NCBI GenBank assembly: GCA_026193355.1 | Contig: JAPHTL010000157.1 | Location: 1-8,065, forward strand | Origin: Rhodospirillales bacterium | GTDB lineage: Bacteria > Pseudomonadota > Alphaproteobacteria > Rhodospirillales > JAPHTL01 | Direction: 5' to 3' | DNA: 8,065 nt | Part shown: positions 6,943 to 8,065 of the stretch, in pieces | Layout: each line of letters opens with the position of its first letter | Numbering within the stretch: position 1 is the stretch's first letter | Position numbers and translations under genes: made by a program | Notes under the pieces: model-generated | Database searches by the model: none | The model's input: the letters and a program-made list of their open reading frames with translations, nothing else | Told to the model about the DNA's origin: nothing

Positions 6943-7734
6943 CTAGGTGCCGTGGTTTTTGCTCTTGCCAGCCTTTGGCGGAATGTGAAGCGCAACCACG
7001 GTGCCGACGCCTTCCTGGCTGCGTACCTCCAGCCGACCGCCCAGTTCTTTCATGAGCCTGGCGGATATGGCCAGCCCCAGTCCCGTTCCTGAATCGCCGT
7101 GTTGCGCGGCGTCATCAACCTGAACGAAGGGCTGCATGACGTTCATCAGTTCCATCGCCGACATGCCGCGCCCTTGATCCGCGACGACGATAATGGCTGC
7201 GTCTTTTTTCGAATCGTAATTGCCGCTGATCGTTACCTTTCCGCGGCTTGGCGTGAATTTGATAGCGTTGGAAACGACATTCGACAGCACCTGATGAAGT
7301 TTCACCGGGTCCGTGTGCAGTATTGGAAAGTTTGGTGGCAGGCTTGCGGAAAATTTGACATTGCGCTTTTCCGCCATACCCGCAAAAAGTTGGTGTACAT
7401 CCTTGACCATGGAGGCAGCGTTGACCTCCTTGATGATAGAGCGGGTTTCGCCTTTTTCACGCGCCATGGCCTCGCTAAGGATGCGATCGCAAATGGCCAG
7501 CAATTGTTGCGCGGCCGTGTGAACGACCTGCGCCTGATTTCGGTAGCTTTCCTTCAATGGTCCTAAGTGTTCGCCGGCAATGACCTCGGAGCCGGTAAGC
7601 ATCGCGGACAACGGGGTGCGCAATTCATGCGCCAGTTCGGCAAGCTGCCATTCGTTGTCGCGTTCACGCGCCAACGCGCCCGCAAGCGCGCGTTCGGCTT
7701 CCCGTAAAGCGTTTTTGGGATCGTTGCTTTTCAT
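6943..7734 (-). CDS. soluble sensor histidine kinase without a visible input domain
   Basis: This 263-residue protein has a HisKA dimerisation/phosphoacceptor domain and a HATPase_c domain. The H-box AELAHELRTPL carries the predicted phosphorylated His36. The N-box is SNVVSNAIKFTP (Asn156), G1 is DQGRGM (186-191), the F-box region is PFVQVDD and G2 is GTGLGL (216-221), so all catalytic motifs are present. Only about 30 residues precede the H-box, and these look like a charged helix. No transmembrane, PAS or receiver domain is seen. It must therefore sense through a partner or be a cytoplasmic relay kinase. No response regulator lies in the window. I prefer the ATG at 7734 because the longer frame starting with TTG at 7833 runs through a candidate promoter and encodes an unremarkable segment. 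A cysteine-rich small protein is encoded just upstream on the same strand. Confidence 0.92.
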   Translation of the reverse strand: MKSNDPKNALREAERALAGALARERDNEWQLAELAHELRTPLSAMLTGSEVIAGEHLGPLKESYRNQAQVVHTAAQQLLAICDRILSEAMAREKGETRSIIKEVNAASMVKDVHQLFAGMAEKRNVKFSASLPPNFPILHTDPVKLHQVLSNVVSNAIKFTPSRGKVTISGNYDSKKDAAIIVVADQGRGMSAMELMNVMQPFVQVDDAAQHGDSGTGLGLAISARLMKELGGRLEVRSQEGVGTVVALHIPPKAGKSKNHGT

Positions 7735-7748
7735 CAAACGCCGGCCCT

Positions 7749-7773
7749 GAAAACACCGCTTGTTTTCCAGCGG
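7749..7773 (-). other. overlapping alternative hairpins in the kinase leader
   Basis: Two inverted repeats share bases and cannot form together. One is a 7-bp stem GAAAACA/TGTTTTC (7749-7755 with 7761-7767) with a 5-base loop. The other is CCGCT/AGCGG (7756-7760 with 7769-7773) with an 8-base loop. They lie 15-39 bases upstream of the kinase ATG. A regulatory role is speculative. Confidence 0.35.
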
Positions 7774-7789
7774 CAGAAATTTTGCGGCG

Positions 7790-7819
7790 ATTATGTTCGA
7801 ATTCCATCTAATTCGTCTA
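7790..7819 (-). promoter_or_regulatory. candidate promoter of the histidine kinase gene
   Basis: On the minus strand TAGACG (7819-7814) and CATAAT (7795-7790) are 18 bases apart. The -10 matches five of six consensus bases and the -35 matches four. A transcript would start near 7783 with a leader of about 50 bases before the ATG at 7734. This supports the shorter start for the kinase. Confidence 0.45.
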
Positions 7820-8050
7820 GGGTTTTCGACCAATGGTGGTTGCCCCCGGAGCGGCAGGTTTGTCGCTCACATTTATCGGACTTTCCGGCCTGTTGCCTTT
7901 GTTTGTCTGATCCGCAGGGCTGATTTTTGACGTCGGCGCAAACCTGTACCGCCCGGAAAGGACGCAGCCCTTCATGCCGGGGTTGCATTCGCGTCCGGAA
8001 ACCCTGATGCAATGATTGTTCTGGTTATGCGGACATCCCCATCCGCTCAT
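7817..8050 (-). CDS. small four-cysteine protein of unknown function
   Basis: A 77-residue open frame from ATG (8050) to TAG (7817). I do not recognise a named family. The first 37 residues look like a compact structured unit: Cys6, Cys14, Cys22 and Cys29 are spaced 7, 7 and 6 apart. Neighbouring WGCPH (4-8), RVSGREC (16-22) and NPGMKGCVLSGR (23-34) contain turn-forming Gly/Pro. His8 and His13 could also be ligands. Such spacing suggests metal or Fe-S binding or two disulfides, which is inference. Residues 38-77 are polar and Pro/Ser/Lys-rich, probably disordered. There is no signal peptide. The frame stays open to the window edge, so an upstream start is possible, and no strong ribosome site precedes this ATG. 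It is on the same strand as the kinase, with 82 bases between them. The overlapping frame (8012-7791) has no such pattern. Confidence 0.6.
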   Translation of the reverse strand: MSGWGCPHNQNNHCIRVSGRECNPGMKGCVLSGRYRFAPTSKISPADQTNKGNRPESPINVSDKPAAPGATTIGRKP

Positions 8051-8065
8051 GAATCGCGCACCGGA

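Noticed and set aside
7735..7833. Longer kinase start at the TTG of 7833
   Set aside because: The added residues show no domain character, overlap a plausible promoter and the end of the upstream gene, and the start codon is a rare one. The ATG at 7734 is preferred.
7791..8012. 73-codon minus-strand frame overlapping the four-Cys protein
   Set aside because: It shares the same DNA as the 8050-7817 frame but lacks the ordered Cys/Gly/Pro pattern. Only one frame is likely real, and the other fits better.

Overview
The window reads as chromosomal housekeeping DNA of an alphaproteobacterium. The strongest taxonomic sign is a PopZ (DUF2497) polar organizing protein, a family characteristic of Alphaproteobacteria. 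It sits in the order methyltransferase - tolC - popZ - valS, which fits that class; as far as I recall, Caulobacter also has a TolC-type gene beside popZ. A Rhodospirillales-like source is plausible, but that is inference. No mobile elements, CRISPR arrays or phage genes are visible.

Layout. Positions 19-172 hold two tRNA genes on the minus strand, tRNA-Cys(GCA) then tRNA-Asn(GTT), both with encoded CCA ends and probably co-transcribed from a promoter near 250-277. Positions 173-510 form a divergent intergenic region. Then come five plus-strand genes: a divergent member of the isoaspartyl methyltransferase family (511-1164), a TolC-type outer-membrane channel (1441-2841), popZ (2924-3649), valyl-tRNA synthetase (3754-6426) and a DUF302 protein (6535-6921). 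A rho-independent terminator follows tolC. Strong hairpins without a T-run lie on both sides of valS. Converging on the DUF302 gene from the minus strand are a small four-cysteine protein (8050-7817) and a soluble histidine kinase with no visible sensor domain (7734-6943).

Function. The genes serve mostly independent core tasks: translation (two tRNAs, ValS), envelope export (TolC) and cell-pole organisation (PopZ). Their grouping looks like conserved neighbourhood rather than one pathway. The least explained part is the right end, where an uncharacterised cysteine-spaced mini-protein lies just upstream of an orphan cytoplasmic kinase. I see no convincing evidence for an entirely new multi-gene system. 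The items most worth a second look are that pair, the hexanucleotide-encoded Glu-Pro tract in PopZ, and the altered substrate-site motif of the methyltransferase.
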